A stretch of DNA of 50,130 nt from UBA7477 sp045602925 (GTDB taxonomy: Bacteria > Bacillota > Clostridia > Oscillospirales > Ruminococcaceae): the NCBI GenBank assembly GCA_045602925.1, contig JAZSCN010000013.1, positions 1 through 50,130 of the forward strand, written 5' to 3'. A program made the translations under genes and the position numbers. Shown here in pieces: positions 49,434 to 50,130 of this stretch. Numbering within the stretch: position 1 is the stretch's first letter; each line of letters starts with the position of its first letter. The notes under the pieces were generated by a model. The model was not told the DNA's origin. It saw only the letters and a list, made by a program, of their open reading frames with translations, and ran no database searches.

Positions 49434-50130
49434 TCCTGCACCTCCAGATACTTATTGTTGAAGTAGATATATACCTCAAGATTTTCAACGTTTTCCTCAG
49501 CGTCATATCTGAAAAGATTATCACCTACAGAAAGCTGAAGCCACTCACTATCAAGGTCTCTATACTTAAAATAGTTTGTTGTGATACCATTCAATGTGCC
49601 TTGGATTTTCTTTTCACCGATTGTCGTGTTTATAACGATTTCCTCACCGGCCTGCATCGTCTTATTGACTTTGAAATATTTCTGTGTGTTAACGTTGATT
49701 AAGCTTGGTCCGTGTAATGTACCAATAGCTTTGAATACGATTTTCATACCAACATCAACCGCACCGGAGTTATTGATTGCAACAATCAAACTCGGCTGTC
49801 TCAAACCAAATACAATACCTCCAGGAGGATTCGGTGTCTGTGAAATAATCAACGGGAAGTGGAACATTGCAATTGTACTTGCAGCTGCCACCTTGCTTTC
49901 CATCTGTTCGCTAAATAATGGGTCAGGGCAATAACCTTCAACCTTAAACTTACAAACAACCTCATTGTTCTCTGCAATAGTTGTCGAGTATCTAACCGAT
50001 GTATTCGGCAAGAATCTCAACACATAATCTTTGTAGAACAAATCAACTGCCTGCTGTGGATTGAAGAATCTATTGAGTATAGTCTTACGATTGGTCATTT
50101 CCCTTTCGGTACTTGCGATAACCCAACCAG
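49424..50130 (-). CDS. Distal tail protein (Dit-like), main part
   Basis: The open frame from the right edge to the stop at 49424 is the C-terminal part of the gene that starts at 337 across the circular join. Do not take the internal ATG at 50098 as the start; the frame is open above it. Visible segments: TNRKTILNRFFNPQQAVDLF, EGYCPDPLF, TPNPPGGIVFGLRQP and DSEWLQLSVGDNLFRYDAEE. The last one resembles the C-terminal beta domain of siphovirus tail proteins. Confidence 0.75.
   Translation of the reverse strand, partial: GWVIASTEREMTNRKTILNRFFNPQQAVDLFYKDYVLRFLPNTSVRYSTTIAENNEVVCKFKVEGYCPDPLFSEQMESKVAAASTIAMFHFPLIISQTPNPPGGIVFGLRQPSLIVAINNSGAVDVGMKIVFKAIGTLHGPSLINVNTQKYFKVNKTMQAGEEIVINTTIGEKKIQGTLNGITTNYFKYRDLDSEWLQLSVGDNLFRYDAEENVENLEVYIYFNNKYLEVQECY
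49990..50130. repeat. Terminal overlap identical to 1-141
   Basis: See entry at 1-141. Confirms circularity. Confidence 0.95.

Overview
The window is a complete circular genome of a tailed phage. Positions 1-141 are repeated exactly at 49990-50130, which gives a unit of 49,989 bp, and one tail gene reads in frame across the join. Every supported gene lies on the minus strand. Nearly all starts follow a GGAGG-type ribosome-binding site. The gene families present (SPP1-like portal, XhlA-like and CD1375-like small proteins, SleB-like hydrolase, DnaE-type polymerase) suggest a siphovirus of a Gram-positive, probably gut Clostridia, host. I saw no integrase, CI-like repressor, tRNA or CRISPR array, so a virulent lifestyle is likely.

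Layout in transcription order (right to left). The early/middle region runs from about 43.3 kb down to 18.1 kb. It holds a C39-like peptidase, a CHC2/Toprim primase, an ssDNA-binding protein, a large nucleotide-metabolism block (MazG-like, deoxyribosyltransferase, HD phosphohydrolase, canonical ThyX, dTMP-kinase-like, methyltransferase), DnaE polymerase, RecA, dCMP deaminase, an OGG-fold glycosylase-like protein, Cas4-like, RuvC-like and Hjc-like nucleases, an AAA+ ATPase, RNase HI, many small zinc proteins, a SleB-like hydrolase and a second, divergent ThyX. The late region begins near 17.9 kb: TerS, TerL, then a lysis cassette (two membrane proteins and a lysozyme-amidase) inserted before the portal, MuF-like protein, scaffold, decoration protein, capsid, neck, tail tube, a frameshifted chaperone and the tape measure. 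It then crosses the join to Dit, the Gp37-like hub, a baseplate protein and the receptor-binding fibre, and ends at a terminator at 43.3 kb.

The fibre gene is the target of a complete diversity-generating retroelement (DGR): variable repeat VR 46365-46444, avd, template repeat TR 45612-45691, and a reverse transcriptase. TR and VR differ at 16 of 80 positions, and 15 of these are coding-strand adenines in TR. A GAAA-loop hairpin follows the VR.

Regulation looks unusual. Nine promoters share TGTACA-17 bp-TATAAT, seven of them start transcripts with a 5'-terminal hairpin, and one lies inside a gene. Four composite elements each carry three CCAGA-like half-sites, about 57-59 bp of AT-rich DNA, and three inverted half-sites. 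A type I hammerhead ribozyme at 42443-42520 separates two early genes, and its downstream product would itself begin with a 5' hairpin. The tail chaperone carries a UCC-UUU-CGU +1 frameshift site.
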